Assembly: GCF_000812465.1 (NCBI RefSeq)
Contig: NZ_JWMA01000021.1
Location: 1 to 49,491 of the forward strand
Reading direction: 5' to 3'
DNA from: Cupriavidus sp. IDO
GTDB lineage: Bacteria; Pseudomonadota; Gammaproteobacteria; Burkholderiales; Burkholderiaceae
Length of the DNA: 49,491 bases
The translations under genes and the position numbers were made by a program. The notes beneath the pieces were generated by a model that made no database searches, was not told the origin of the DNA, and was given only the letters and a program-made list of their open reading frames with translations. Positions 1 through 8,789 of this stretch are shown here, piece after piece. Numbering within the stretch: position 1 is the stretch's first letter; each line of letters begins with the position of its first letter.

Positions 1-261
1 CTCCTTGGATAACTCGTACTAGAACCTGTACAAGTATAGCAAATCTGCGCGCAGGAGGGTGGTTTGCGGACGCCCGTGAGTGTGCAGCCGCAGCTGGCCA
101 GCAGTTCGTCTTAGCGCACGGCGTAGCGTAATGCGCCGGCTTCGCCGCAAGATGTGCAGACGGGCGTCAAGCGGGCATGATGATAATCATGGAGCACATC
201 TATGTTACATAGCCGCGCCCCTTCGGCGAGCGTCCGCTCTCCCGAGATCCCGGAGCTCAGT
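1..261. other. No gene recognised at left edge
   Basis: No reading frame here resembles a known protein. The first 45 bases are AT-richer than their surroundings and contain GTACTAG and CTGTAC close together, which could be a promoter or operator of a gene outside the window. Short frames in this stretch overlap one another on both strands and look like noise. Confidence 0.4.
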
Positions 262-430
262 CCGACCCGCGCGGTCGGCATTGACGGCGGCTACCTTCGG
301 CGGGCCGGCCACCGGCGCCGCCAAGACGGTTGGTTTGAAGTGATCGTCGGGAAGTCCCTGCGGGATCAGGATGCCGGCCATAGTTTTGCCTACGTGCACA
401 AGCTGGAGCGCCGACCCAATTTACGGAGGG
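262..430 (+). mobile_element. Transposase fragment, ISKra4-like
   Basis: The frame that opens at 202 encodes, from about 274, VGIDGGYLR, then GWFEVIVGKSLRDQ, then HSFAYVHKLERRPN. This pattern resembles the start of the catalytic region of ISKra4-type transposases: an acidic DGGY motif, then FEVI-GKS, then FA-VH. Only about 55 residues remain. There is no upstream N-terminal domain, no downstream catalytic part and no visible terminal inverted repeats, so it is a dead remnant. It abuts a piece of an unrelated gene, suggesting successive insertion and deletion. Family assignment is by motif memory only. Confidence 0.5.
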
Positions 431-625
431 GGCCCGGTCGATGACGTTGCCGTTGCCTCGCGCGCCCGCGACGCGGGGCTTGCAGTGCTGCCACTTTTGA
501 TCTGGTACGCGAACGGCCGCATGCGGCACACGCCACGCGGCCTGGTAATCGGCTTCGCGAACATCACGGATGCGGGGGAAGCGTCTCGCCTGGCGCAAAC
601 GTTGTACGCGTGCCTCGACGGTTGA
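431..625 (+). pseudogene. C-terminal remnant of a MocR-type GntR/aminotransferase regulator
   Basis: About 65 residues ending at a stop read VDDVAVASRARDAGLAVLPL, then a short linker, then PRGLVIGFANI and a final helix ending in CLDG. This matches the very end of MocR regulators, which fuse a GntR winged helix to a fold-type I aminotransferase domain: the D-x-AV-RA-GL-V-PLS-WY stretch followed by RGL-GFAN. The winged helix, PLP lysine region and most of the aminotransferase domain are absent. It cannot be functional, and directly follows a transposase remnant. Confidence 0.6.
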
Positions 626-689
626 CGGGCGTGGCCATATGACCCGAAACCCTGGCCCGGCGACGTCGGCCTCCCGATTTTTGTTCGCT

Positions 690-1568
690 TTACATGAGAA
701 GTTGCGAATCTTTGTCCGCCCACAGCCTCTCCGGTGCCGGGCTGAAGAAACGCACTGACACTGCGCTGCCGGGCTTCGGCGCGAACTGCGCGTCGCTGAA
801 CACGTGCGCCATGCCGGTGGCGCTCGCCAGATGCACTAGCGCCCGGCGCCAGCGCTGCGTGCCAATCTGGGCGCGGACTGCGCCGGCATATTGCCCCACA
901 GGCGGCAGGCAGATGCCTTCCGGAAGACGAATCTCCGCTGCGCCGCCGGCGCTGGTGCGCGCGGGCGTCCTGCCCACCACCATGGCGCGGATCTCGTGCG
1001 GACGCGTCAGCAGTGCCGCGGCCGCGCGCACGTCGCCACTCTGGATCAGGCGGCGGGCCTCAGTGGATGAACAACGGACGCCGGTCCCGGCGACATCGGT
1101 GGCCCGCAGCCGCACCGCCTCGACGGCATAGCCGTGCTCCTTGCCAAGCTGGCCAAGGTAGTCGACGTCGCCCTGGCGTCCCCGTCCGCAGCGGAAATTC
1201 GCGCCAACCACCAGCCGACGCATGCCCAGGCGCGCCAGCAGCAATCCACGAACAAAGTCATCCGCACTGGCTTCGCTGAGGGCGCGATCGAATGGCAGCA
1301 CCAGGCAGTGGTCGACGGTGCCGCTGTCGGCCAGCAGCGCGATACGGTCATCAACGGTGGAGATCATGCGGGGCGCACGTTGCGGCTGCAGGAACGCACG
1401 CGGATGGGGGTCGAAAGTCAGCAGTACGGTCGGCAGCCCGAGCAAACGCCCGGTGGCGCGTAACGCGGCCAGGACGGCGCGGTGCCCGCGGTGCACGCCG
1501 TCGAAGATGCCGATCGAAACGACGGATGCTGCCAGACTCGGCGGGTCGGCTTGTCTTGTCACCTGCAT
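690..1568 (-). CDS. FAD synthetase-like protein (RibF N-terminal domain, degenerate kinase domain)
   Basis: A 292-residue protein resembling bifunctional RibF. The N-terminal FMN adenylyltransferase half is intact: GIFDGVHRGH near residue 20 is the HxGH-type nucleotidyltransferase motif, followed by LLTFDPHPR, VVGANFRCGRGRQGD and a CSSTEARRLIQSGDV segment. The C-terminal half aligns only loosely with riboflavin kinase; the G-R-LG-PTAN motif that binds substrate is missing. It probably makes FAD from FMN but does not phosphorylate riboflavin. It lies 91 nt after tcpR on the same strand, next to a flavin-dependent chlorophenol monooxygenase operon, so dedicated FAD supply is a reasonable inference. 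A strong AGGAGGAG ribosome site precedes the ATG. Confidence 0.75.
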   Translation of the reverse strand: MQVTRQADPPSLAASVVSIGIFDGVHRGHRAVLAALRATGRLLGLPTVLLTFDPHPRAFLQPQRAPRMISTVDDRIALLADSGTVDHCLVLPFDRALSEASADDFVRGLLLARLGMRRLVVGANFRCGRGRQGDVDYLGQLGKEHGYAVEAVRLRATDVAGTGVRCSSTEARRLIQSGDVRAAAALLTRPHEIRAMVVGRTPARTSAGGAAEIRLPEGICLPPVGQYAGAVRAQIGTQRWRRALVHLASATGMAHVFSDAQFAPKPGSAVSVRFFSPAPERLWADKDSQLLM

Positions 1569-1659
1569 GATGGTCTCCTCCTCTTGTCATGAACCGCATG
1601 CTAGGAGGCAATGGCGCAGGACGCCAATCCCTTGCCTTCATGGCGACTATAACCAGCGC

Positions 1660-2631
1660 TCATCCCTCGATGTCCGCCCCCGAGGCCGCGCCCGCCGCGG
1701 CCTCGTGGCGTGCAAACAGTTTGTGCACCAGCGCGCGGATCCACTGGTTGCCGGGCTCGCGGTGCACGCGGTCATGCCAGTGCTGGGCGATGTCCATGCC
1801 GGGCAGCGCCAGCGGGGGCGCCACCACCGCCAGATCCAGGTCCTCGCACAGCGCGCGCGCCAGCGTCAGCGGCAGGATCGCCACGGCGTCAGAATGCCGG
1901 GCGATCAGGGCCGCGGTGGCAAAGCTCGGTACGCGGCAGACGATGTTGGTGTGCGGGACGGCGGCTTCGATGGCGCGCTCGACGCTGAGATGTTCGTGGC
2001 CCGTACCGACCGCGGAGACCAGCACATGTTTCTCGGCGACGAAGGCACCTGGCTCGACGAGCTGTGCCAGCCGCGGATGGTCCCTGCGCACGACGGCGCC
2101 GTAGGTTTCGTGCCATAGCAGTTGGCGGCGGATGCTCTGCGTCAGGCTGGGGAATGAGCCGATCGCTAGGTCAACAAGACCATTCTCCAGCCAGAGATCG
2201 AGATGCGTGGCATCTGCGTTGACCGCCTGGACCAGGATGCCCGGCGCTTCCTCCGCCAGCCGGCTCAGCAGCAGCGGCAGCATCTGCGAGGCGCCGGCAT
2301 CGAGCAGGAAGAAGCTGAAGCTGCGCTGGGTGGTGCGTGGATCAAAGCTGACATGGTCCGAGCGCAATGCACGCACGCTCTGGAGGATAGCCCGCACCGG
2401 CTCGCCCAGCTCCAGGGCCTTGGGTGTCGGCTCCATGCGCAAGCCCACCCGGACGAACAGCGGATCGCCGAAATAGTGGCGAAGCCGCGCCAGCGTCTTG
2501 CTCAGCGCCGGCTGGGTCAGGTTGAGCACGCGCGCTGCCTTGGTGAGGCTGCGCTCGCTTAGCAGCACCTCGAGCACCAGCAGGTGATTCAGGCTGAGTT
2601 CGTCTTCATAACGCTGGGGAATAGTGTCCAT
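1660..2631 (-). CDS. tcpR: LysR-type regulator of chlorophenol degradation (TcpR-like)
   Basis: A 323-residue LysR-family protein. The N-terminal helix-turn-helix is clear: LTKAARVLNLTQPALSKTLA at about residues 29-48, followed by GDPLFVR. The rest is a periplasmic-binding-protein-like effector domain. It is transcribed away from tcpX with a 150-bp shared intergenic region, the arrangement of tcpR in Cupriavidus JMP134, where TcpR activates the tcp operon in response to chlorophenols. I infer the same role here from position and family. No convincing AGGAG precedes the ATG, so the start is less certain than the rest. Confidence 0.85.
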   Translation of the reverse strand: MDTIPQRYEDELSLNHLLVLEVLLSERSLTKAARVLNLTQPALSKTLARLRHYFGDPLFVRVGLRMEPTPKALELGEPVRAILQSVRALRSDHVSFDPRTTQRSFSFFLLDAGASQMLPLLLSRLAEEAPGILVQAVNADATHLDLWLENGLVDLAIGSFPSLTQSIRRQLLWHETYGAVVRRDHPRLAQLVEPGAFVAEKHVLVSAVGTGHEHLSVERAIEAAVPHTNIVCRVPSFATAALIARHSDAVAILPLTLARALCEDLDLAVVAPPLALPGMDIAQHWHDRVHREPGNQWIRALVHKLFARHEAAAGAASGADIEG

Positions 2632-2781
2632 GATGCGAGGTGATTAGCAAACGGGCCGGCTCGGCTGTAGTCTAGTTTCACACAGCTGACACAGATCAGA
2701 AAGCAGCTTTCCAGAGACGAACCTCTCTCCACGCGCTATCGCAGCGCGAGGACAAAGGACCCCCAAGAGGAGGAGATCGCC
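2632..2781. promoter_or_regulatory. Divergent tcpR-tcpX control region
   Basis: The 150 bp between two divergent starts contain an imperfect palindrome, CACACAGCTGACACAG, at about 2680-2695. A LysR regulator would be expected to bind a dyad in such a region. A strong GAGGAGGAG ribosome site lies just before the tcpX ATG and is nearly the same as the one in front of the FAD-synthetase gene. I cannot place -35 and -10 boxes with confidence. Confidence 0.45.
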
Positions 2782-3330
2782 ATGTCGTCCGCAGTTTCCG
2801 TCGCAGCCATCGAGAGCCCCATTGCAGATGCCGCCATCGACGCCACCAGCTTTCGCGACGCTTTGTCGCGTGCCGTCACCGCCGTGACCGTCATCGCTAC
2901 CGACGGCGCTGGCGGCCGCGCTGGCCTCACATGCTCGGCAGTCTGTTCCGTCAGTGACTCGCCGCCGACTGTGCTGTTCTGCATCAACCGCCGCAGCGCT
3001 GCAAACAGCGTGATCAAGTCCAACGGCGTGGTCAGCATCAACTGGCTGCACGCCAGCCAGGCTGCAGTGTCTCAGCTCTTCGCCGGAGCCGGTGCGGTGC
3101 CGATGGCGCAGCGCTTCGACGGTGACAGCTGGGATGTGTTTCCCACCGGCGCGCCATACAGCAAATCCGCCATGGTTGCCCTTGACTGCAAGGTAGTCGA
3201 TCAGATCGAGATCGGCACCCACAGCGTGTTCGTCGCGCAGGTGTGCGGCAGCGCCGGCGCCGAAAGCGGCGACACGCCGCTGGTCTACTGCCGGCGCAGC
3301 TACGCCACCACGCAGCCAGTCGCGGCCTGA
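2782..3330 (+). CDS. tcpX: Flavin reductase of the chlorophenol monooxygenase system (TcpX-like)
   Basis: A 182-residue protein of the HpaC/DIM6-NTAB flavin reductase family. It reduces FAD with NADH and passes FADH2 to the monooxygenase encoded next. Family signatures include FRDALSRAVTAVTVIATDG near residues 31-49, GLTCSAVCSVSDSPPTVLFC in the middle, and a C-terminal GDTPLVYCRRSY. The length is usual for a single-domain reductase. It is the first gene of the operon, 101 nt ahead of tcpA, matching the order in the known trichlorophenol cluster. Confidence 0.9.
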   Translation: MSSAVSVAAIESPIADAAIDATSFRDALSRAVTAVTVIATDGAGGRAGLTCSAVCSVSDSPPTVLFCINRRSAANSVIKSNGVVSINWLHASQAAVSQLFAGAGAVPMAQRFDGDSWDVFPTGAPYSKSAMVALDCKVVDQIEIGTHSVFVAQVCGSAGAESGDTPLVYCRRSYATTQPVAA

Positions 3331-3431
3331 CGCGCGTCCCGGCAGCACCCGAGTCCCACATCCGTGTCCGTATGCCCTTCTCCAGGGCAGGGACCGTCAC
3401 ACCCCCGAAAACCCACCAAGGAGACCTCGCG

Positions 3432-4985
3432 ATGATTCGCACTGGCAAGCAGTACCTGGAATCGCTCAACGACGGCCGCAACATATGGGTCGGCAATGAG
3501 AAGATCGACAACGTCGCGACGCACCCCAAGACACGCGACTACGCGCAGCGCCACGCCGATTTCTACGACCTGCACCATCGTCCCGACCTGCAGGACGTGC
3601 TGACCTTCGTCGACACTGACGGCGAACGCCGCACCATGCAATGGTTCGGCCACTTCGACAAGGAGCAGCTGCGCCGCAAGCGCAAGTACCACGAGACCAT
3701 CATGCGCGAGATGGCCGGCGCTTCGTTCCCGCGCACGCCGGACGTCAATAACTACGTACTGCAGACCTACATCGACGATCCGTCGCCGTGGGAAACGCAG
3801 ACGATCGGCGCCGAGGGCAAGGTCAAGGCCAAGAATATCGTCGACTTCGTGAACTTCGCCAAGAAGCACGACCTGAACTGCGCGCCGCAATTCGTCGACC
3901 CACAGATGGACCGCTCGAGCCCGGATGCCCAGCAGCGCTCGCCCGGGCTGCGCGTCATCGAAAAGAACGACAAAGGCATCATCGTGTCAGGTGTCAAGGC
4001 GATCGGCACGGGTGTCGCCTTTGCGGACTGGATCCACATCGGCGTGTTCTTCCGTCCGGGGATTCCGGGCGACCAGATCATCTTTGCCGCCACGCCGGTC
4101 AACACCCCGGGCGTGACCATCGTCTGCCGTGAGAGCGTGGTCAAGGACGATCCCATCGAACACCCGCTGGCCTCGCAGGGCGACGAACTGGACGGCATGA
4201 CGGTGTTCGAGAACGTCTTCATTCCATGGTCGCACGTGTTCCACCTGGGCAATCCCGAGCACGCCAAGCTCTACCCGCAGCGTGTGTTCGACTGGCTGCA
4301 CTATCACGCCCTCATCCGCCAGTCGGTGCGCGCCGAACTGATGGCCGGCCTGGCGATACTGATCACCGAGCATATCGGCACCAACAAGATCCCCGCCGTG
4401 CAGACTCGCGTGGCAAAGCTGATCGGCTTCCACCAGGCCATGTTGGCGCATATCGTCGCCAGCGAAGAGCTGGGCTTCCATACGCCGGGAGGCGCCTACA
4501 AGCCGAACATCCTGATTTACGACTTCGGCCGTGCGCTCTACCTTGAGAACTTCTCGGAAATGATCTATGAGCTGGTCGACCTCTCCGGGCGCAGCGCGCT
4601 GATCTTCGCCAGCGAGGACCAGTGGAACGACAAGGCCCTCAACGGCTGGTTCGAGCGCATGAATAACGGCCCGGTCGGCAAGGCGCACGATCGCGTGAAG
4701 ATCGGCCGGGTAATCCGCGATCTGTTCCTGACCGACTGGGGCAACCGTCTGTTCGTCTTCGAGAACTTCAACGGCACCCCGCTGCAGGCCATCCGCATGC
4801 TGACCATGCAGCGCGCCGAGTTCTCGGGCGCGGGCCCCTACGGCACCCTGGCCCGCAAGGTCTGCGGCATCGAGCTCGGCGATGGCCACGAGAGCGAATA
4901 CAAGGCCACCGCCGGCTACGCCCAGGCGCTCGATTCGGCGCGCCACCAGGAAAAACTCGCCCTGAGCGGCACGATGACTGTGTGA
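3432..4985 (+). CDS. tcpA: FADH2-dependent 2,4,6-trichlorophenol monooxygenase (TcpA-like)
   Basis: A 517-residue protein of the HpaB/4-hydroxyphenylacetate 3-hydroxylase family. TcpA converts 2,4,6-trichlorophenol in two dechlorination steps to 6-chlorohydroxyquinol using O2 and FADH2 from TcpX. The start MIRTGKQYLESLNDGRNIWV is typical of the family; it follows AAGGAGACCTCGCG, so the longer upstream reading from 3243 is rejected. The N-terminal domain, the central acyl-CoA-dehydrogenase-like barrel (about 145-280) and the helical C-terminal domain with WIHIGVFFRPG, VFENVFIPW and AEFSGAGPYG are all present, and the length equals that of TcpA. The exact chlorophenol range cannot be read from sequence. 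Confidence 0.9.
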   Translation: MIRTGKQYLESLNDGRNIWVGNEKIDNVATHPKTRDYAQRHADFYDLHHRPDLQDVLTFVDTDGERRTMQWFGHFDKEQLRRKRKYHETIMREMAGASFPRTPDVNNYVLQTYIDDPSPWETQTIGAEGKVKAKNIVDFVNFAKKHDLNCAPQFVDPQMDRSSPDAQQRSPGLRVIEKNDKGIIVSGVKAIGTGVAFADWIHIGVFFRPGIPGDQIIFAATPVNTPGVTIVCRESVVKDDPIEHPLASQGDELDGMTVFENVFIPWSHVFHLGNPEHAKLYPQRVFDWLHYHALIRQSVRAELMAGLAILITEHIGTNKIPAVQTRVAKLIGFHQAMLAHIVASEELGFHTPGGAYKPNILIYDFGRALYLENFSEMIYELVDLSGRSALIFASEDQWNDKALNGWFERMNNGPVGKAHDRVKIGRVIRDLFLTDWGNRLFVFENFNGTPLQAIRMLTMQRAEFSGAGPYGTLARKVCGIELGDGHESEYKATAGYAQALDSARHQEKLALSGTMTV

Positions 4986-5047
4986 TCGCCTGAACTTCCG
5001 GCTAGCCCCAGCCGGCCGGAACAACTGAACCATCGAAGGAGTGCAAG

Positions 5048-5638
5048 ATGCAAACTAATGAACTGCTCGACAAGATCTTCCGCGGCGCGCGCAGCCAGAA
5101 CGGCTGGCTGCCCACGCCGGTGCCCGACAGCAAGCTGCGGGAACTGTATGACCTGATGAAGTTCGGCCCGACCTCGGTCAACTGTTCGCCGGCCCGGCTG
5201 GTGTTCGTGCGCACCGAGGAGGGCAGGGCCAGACTGCGTCCGGCACTGGCGCCTGGCAACGTCGACAAGACCATGGCCGCACCGGTGGTCGCTATCGTCG
5301 GCTACGACACCCGATTCTACGAGCATCTGCCGGAGCTGTTTCCGCACAACCCGTCGGTCAAGGCGTGGTTCGAGGGCGACGAAAAGGTGGATTTCGCCAA
5401 CACCACTGCGTTTCGCAATGGCACGCTGCAAGGCGGCTATCTCATTGCCGCGGCGCGCGCGGTGGGTCTGGACTGCGGCCCCATGTCCGGTTTCAACAAC
5501 CAGGCCGTTGACCAGGCTTTCTTCACCGGCACCAGCATCCGCTCGAACTTTATCTGCGGCCTTGGCCATGGCGACCCCGAAAAAGTGTTCGCCCGCAGTC
5601 CACGCCTGTCGTTCGACCAGGCCTGCAAACTCGCCTAG
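5048..5638 (+). CDS. tcpB: Nitroreductase-family quinone reductase (TcpB-like)
   Basis: A 196-residue member of the RutE/HadB branch of the nitroreductase family, an FMN-dependent oxidoreductase. In the trichlorophenol pathway TcpB is thought to reduce the chlorinated quinone released by TcpA, keeping it in the hydroxyquinol form. Visible family features are FGPTSVNCSPARLVFVR near residues 39-55, then TLQGGYLIAAARAVGLDCGP and the GF-N-V-Q-FF segment near the C-terminus. It lies 62 nt after tcpA and 17 nt before tcpC, clearly in the same operon. Confidence 0.85.
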   Translation: MQTNELLDKIFRGARSQNGWLPTPVPDSKLRELYDLMKFGPTSVNCSPARLVFVRTEEGRARLRPALAPGNVDKTMAAPVVAIVGYDTRFYEHLPELFPHNPSVKAWFEGDEKVDFANTTAFRNGTLQGGYLIAAARAVGLDCGPMSGFNNQAVDQAFFTGTSIRSNFICGLGHGDPEKVFARSPRLSFDQACKLA

Positions 5639-5655
5639 CGGCCAGGAGTCTAGCC

Positions 5656-6486
5656 ATGCAAGAGTACGACCAGCATAACCTGACCCAGGCCGTCATTGCG
5701 CGCCTGGCTGATACGCCCAATGTACGCACCAGGGAGATCATGACCAGCCTGGTGCGACACCTGCACGACTTCGCACGCGAGGTAAAGCTGACAGAGGACG
5801 AATGGAAGCAGGGTATCGAGTACCTGACCGCCACCGGGAAGATGTGCGACGACAAGCGCCAGGAGTTCATCCTGCTCAGCGATGTGATGGGCCTGTCGAT
5901 GCTGACGGTGGCGATGAACCACGAAAAGCCGGAAGGCTGTACCGAGTCCACTGTGTTCGGGCCCTTCCACGTCGAGGGCGCGCCGCACTATGAGCACGGA
6001 GCGGATCTGGCAAACGGAGCCAGGGGCGAGCCTTGCATGGTCCATGGACGGATTGCAGGCGTGGACGGGCGGCCGGTTGCCGATGCCGTCGTGGAAACCT
6101 GGCAGGCGGATGCGGACGGCCACTATGACGTGCAGTACGAAGGACTTGAAGTGGCGCAGGGCCGCGGCGTGCTGAAGTCGGGCGATGATGGCCGCTTTCA
6201 CTTCCGCACCGTCGTGGCGCAGGCCTATCCGATTCCTGACGACGGCCCCGTCGGCGAGCTGCTTCGCGCCACAGGCCGCCATCCATGGCGGCCCGCGCAC
6301 CTGCACTTCATGATCAAGGCGCCGGGCTACGAGACGCTCGTGACACACGTCTTCAGGCGCGGCGACAGGTATCTCGACTCCGACGCCGTGTTCGGCGTGC
6401 GCAAGTCCCTGATCGGCGACTGGGTGCGCCAACCCGATGACACCTACCGGCTCGACTTCGACTTCGTGCTGAATCCGGTCAACTAG
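5656..6486 (+). CDS. tcpC: Hydroxyquinol / 6-chlorohydroxyquinol 1,2-dioxygenase
   Basis: A 276-residue intradiol ring-cleavage dioxygenase. It opens (chloro)hydroxyquinol between the ortho hydroxyls to give (chloro)maleylacetate. An N-terminal helical dimerisation domain (about 1-100) precedes the catalytic beta-sandwich. The likely Fe(III) ligands are visible: Tyr157 in GHYDVQY, Tyr191 in AQAYPIP, and His215 and His217 in RPAHLHF. Placement between the quinone reductase and the maleylacetate reductase genes fixes the pathway step. Confidence 0.92.
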   Translation: MQEYDQHNLTQAVIARLADTPNVRTREIMTSLVRHLHDFAREVKLTEDEWKQGIEYLTATGKMCDDKRQEFILLSDVMGLSMLTVAMNHEKPEGCTESTVFGPFHVEGAPHYEHGADLANGARGEPCMVHGRIAGVDGRPVADAVVETWQADADGHYDVQYEGLEVAQGRGVLKSGDDGRFHFRTVVAQAYPIPDDGPVGELLRATGRHPWRPAHLHFMIKAPGYETLVTHVFRRGDRYLDSDAVFGVRKSLIGDWVRQPDDTYRLDFDFVLNPVN

Positions 6487-6583
6487 CACCGGAATCCGGC
6501 CCGCCGCCCTCACGGGTGGCGCGGCTGCAGCCACGCACCGCGCCAGCCGGCCCGGTGTTTCACGCGGTCTTTCGGAGTAGCAA

Positions 6584-7577
6584 ATGGGATCGATAGATGG
6601 CGCCAAGGTCCGGCGGGCACGCGCATCGCTGCCAGTCCGGTTCGGGCGGCTCGCGCTCGTCGCCGCATGCGCGGCGGGCAACGTACCGGCGCGCGCCACC
6701 GAGGGCGGCGGCAACTCCTACCCCATCGGGGTCGACAACCTGTATTCCGGCCTGATGCTGCCCGAGGGCGCCAACTGGCTGCTGTTCTACCAGCACTACG
6801 ATGCGGGCAGCTCCAAGGACAATACCGGCCACGACAACCCCAAGCTGGCCAGTTTCCACCTGCGCCTTGATGCGCTGGCGCCGCGGCTGTCGTATGTCTG
6901 GCCCGGCGTCAGGGTGTTCGGAGCCAACCTGGAAACGCGCGTGGTGGTGCCCATTGTCTCGGCGAATCTCGACATGTCGGTTGCCAGGCCAGCACCTTTG
7001 CCGCCGCTCGACAAAGGCGGCAACAAGACCGGCTTGGCCGATATGACCCTGGCGCCGGTGTTCCTCGGCTGGCACAGCGGCGCATTTCACCAGATGGCGG
7101 GCGTCGAATTCCACCTCAAGACCGGCGCCTACGATGCCCATGACCCGGTCAATATCGGTCGCAACTACTACCAGATTGCGCCGAGCTACGCCTTCACCTG
7201 GTTCCCGACGCGCGATGTCGACATCAGCGCCAAGTTCCGGTACGGCTTCAACACGCAGCTTCAACACGCGCAACGATGCCACCAGCTATCAGTCGGGTGA
7301 CGAAGCCACCATCGAATTCAGTGCCGGCTACCACGTCACGCCGAGGCTGACGCTTGGCCTGAACGGCTATTACTACGTCCAGACCACTGACGACACACAG
7401 AACGGCGTGCGCGTCAACGGCAACGGCAACCGTGGCCGCGTCACGGCGCTTGGGCCCGATATCTGCTTCCAGCTCACCGACAAGGTGAGCTTCGCGCTCA
7501 AGGGTCAGTTCGAGTTCGGCGCGCGCAATCGCCCGGAAGGCAACCGGATCTGGGCCATGGCCCGCATATCGCTCTGA
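6584..7577 (+). pseudogene. tcpY: Outer-membrane MetA-pathway-type protein (TcpY-like), frameshifted
   Basis: Two frames together make one protein of about 326 residues of the phenol-degradation MetA-pathway outer-membrane family, thought to help hydrophobic aromatics cross the outer membrane. The first frame (6584-7300) has a signal-like N-terminus ending near ARATEGGG, then LMLPEGANWLLFYQHYDAG and VGRNYYQIAPSYAFTWF-like strands. The C-terminal part, ending FALKGQFEFGARN...MARISL, is in the next frame (to 7577). An 11-base direct repeat at 7246 and 7259 adds 13 nt and shifts the frame; removing one copy restores YGFNTRNDATSYQSGD. It is either a real recent mutation or a sequencing artefact. 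Both neighbours are intact. Confidence 0.85.
7246..7269 (+). repeat. 13-nt imperfect tandem duplication inside tcpY
   Basis: CTTCAACACGC occurs at 7246-7256 and again at 7259-7269, separated by AG. The repeat period of 13 nt is not a multiple of three and is exactly what is needed to explain the shift between the two tcpY frames. Replication slippage is the simplest origin. Confidence 0.9.
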
Positions 7578-7613
7578 CTGGCGATTCATTCCGACAACAT
7601 TGGAGACCATACG

Positions 7614-8681
7614 ATGAACGCATTCCAGTACTCCACCCGGGCCCAGCGCATCGTCTTCGGCGCCGGCACAATCCGGCAGGTCGGCAAGGAAATCGATACG
7701 CTGGGTGTGTCCGGCGTCCTGGTGCTCTGTACACCCGAGCAGCGCCCGCTGGCCAAGCACGTGGTGGACCTGCTCGGCGCTCGCGCAATTGGTATCTTCG
7801 ACCGTGCCGTGATGCACGTGCCGGTCGAGACCGCGCGCGCGGCCTGTACGATGGCATTCGAGCTGGGCGCCGACAGCGTGGTGGCGATCGGGGGCGGCTC
7901 GACCACGGGGCTCGCCAAGGCCATCGCCCTCGAGATGAGCCTGCCGGTGCTGGCGATTCCTACCACCTATGCCGGCTCGGAGATGACAGCGATCTACGGC
8001 CTCACCGATGCGGGCCTGAAGCGCACAGGCACTGACGTGAAAGTGCTGCCGCGCACCGTCATCTACGACCCTGAACTCACTTACTCGCTGCCGGTCGCGG
8101 TCAGCGTCACCAGTGGCATCAACGCGCTGGCGCACGCCGCCGAGGGCTTGTACGCGCATGACCACAGCCCGATTTCGGACCTGATGGCGAAGGAAGGGAT
8201 ACGGACCATCGCGGCGGCTCTGCCGGCGCTCGTCACCGAACGGGACACGGCCGGGTCGCACGAGGCGCGTGCGCAAGCGCTGTACGGAGCGTGGTTGTGT
8301 GGCGCCGTGCTCGGCAGCGTGGGTGTGGCGTTGCATCACAAGCTCTGCCACACGCTCGGCGGCAGCTTCAACCTGCCGCATGCCGAAACGCACACCATCA
8401 TCCTGCCGCACGCGCTTGCCTACAACGCGAAGGCGGCGCCGGGCGCCATGGCCGTCATCGCGCAGGCGCTGGGCGCAGCCAATGCGGCACAAGGTGCTTT
8501 CGATCTGGCACGTACGACTGGTGCCCCGCTTGGCTTGCATCAAATCGGCATGCGGGAGGATGAACTCGACAAGGCGTGCGAGATCGCCTTGCGGAACCAG
8601 TACCCGAATCCGCGCCCACTCGAAGCCGGGGCGATCCGCGAACTATTGCAGAACGCCTGGGAGGGTCGCCGACCGGTCTGA
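7614..8681 (+). CDS. tcpD: Maleylacetate reductase
   Basis: A 355-residue member of the iron-alcohol-dehydrogenase superfamily. It reduces (chloro)maleylacetate to 3-oxoadipate with NAD(P)H and completes the hydroxyquinol route. The start MNAFQYSTRAQRIVFGAGTI and the dinucleotide-binding VVAIGGGSTTGLAKAIALE (about residues 89-107) are typical, as are PTTYAGSEMT and the HKLCHTLGG and LPHAETHTIILPHALAYN segments. Length matches TcpD. It follows the broken tcpY gene by 36 nt. Confidence 0.92.
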   Translation: MNAFQYSTRAQRIVFGAGTIRQVGKEIDTLGVSGVLVLCTPEQRPLAKHVVDLLGARAIGIFDRAVMHVPVETARAACTMAFELGADSVVAIGGGSTTGLAKAIALEMSLPVLAIPTTYAGSEMTAIYGLTDAGLKRTGTDVKVLPRTVIYDPELTYSLPVAVSVTSGINALAHAAEGLYAHDHSPISDLMAKEGIRTIAAALPALVTERDTAGSHEARAQALYGAWLCGAVLGSVGVALHHKLCHTLGGSFNLPHAETHTIILPHALAYNAKAAPGAMAVIAQALGAANAAQGAFDLARTTGAPLGLHQIGMREDELDKACEIALRNQYPNPRPLEAGAIRELLQNAWEGRRPV

Positions 8682-8789
8682 CGTGGGCGGCATTCGGAAT
8701 TCTGGCTTACCGGTCGGCGGCGCGCAGACGTGATGGCGGATTTGCCTTGTTATGGGCAATTATGGTGATGACAAGCGAGAAGGTAAAAG

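Noticed and set aside
2644..3348. Long minus-strand frame opposite tcpX
   Set aside because: It is low-complexity Ala/Gly/Asp-rich sequence mirroring tcpX codons. Such shadow frames are expected at this GC content.
3243..3431. Longer tcpA reading giving a 580-residue protein
   Set aside because: The first 63 residues overlap tcpX and match no family member. The ATG at 3432 has a good ribosome site and gives the standard 517 residues.
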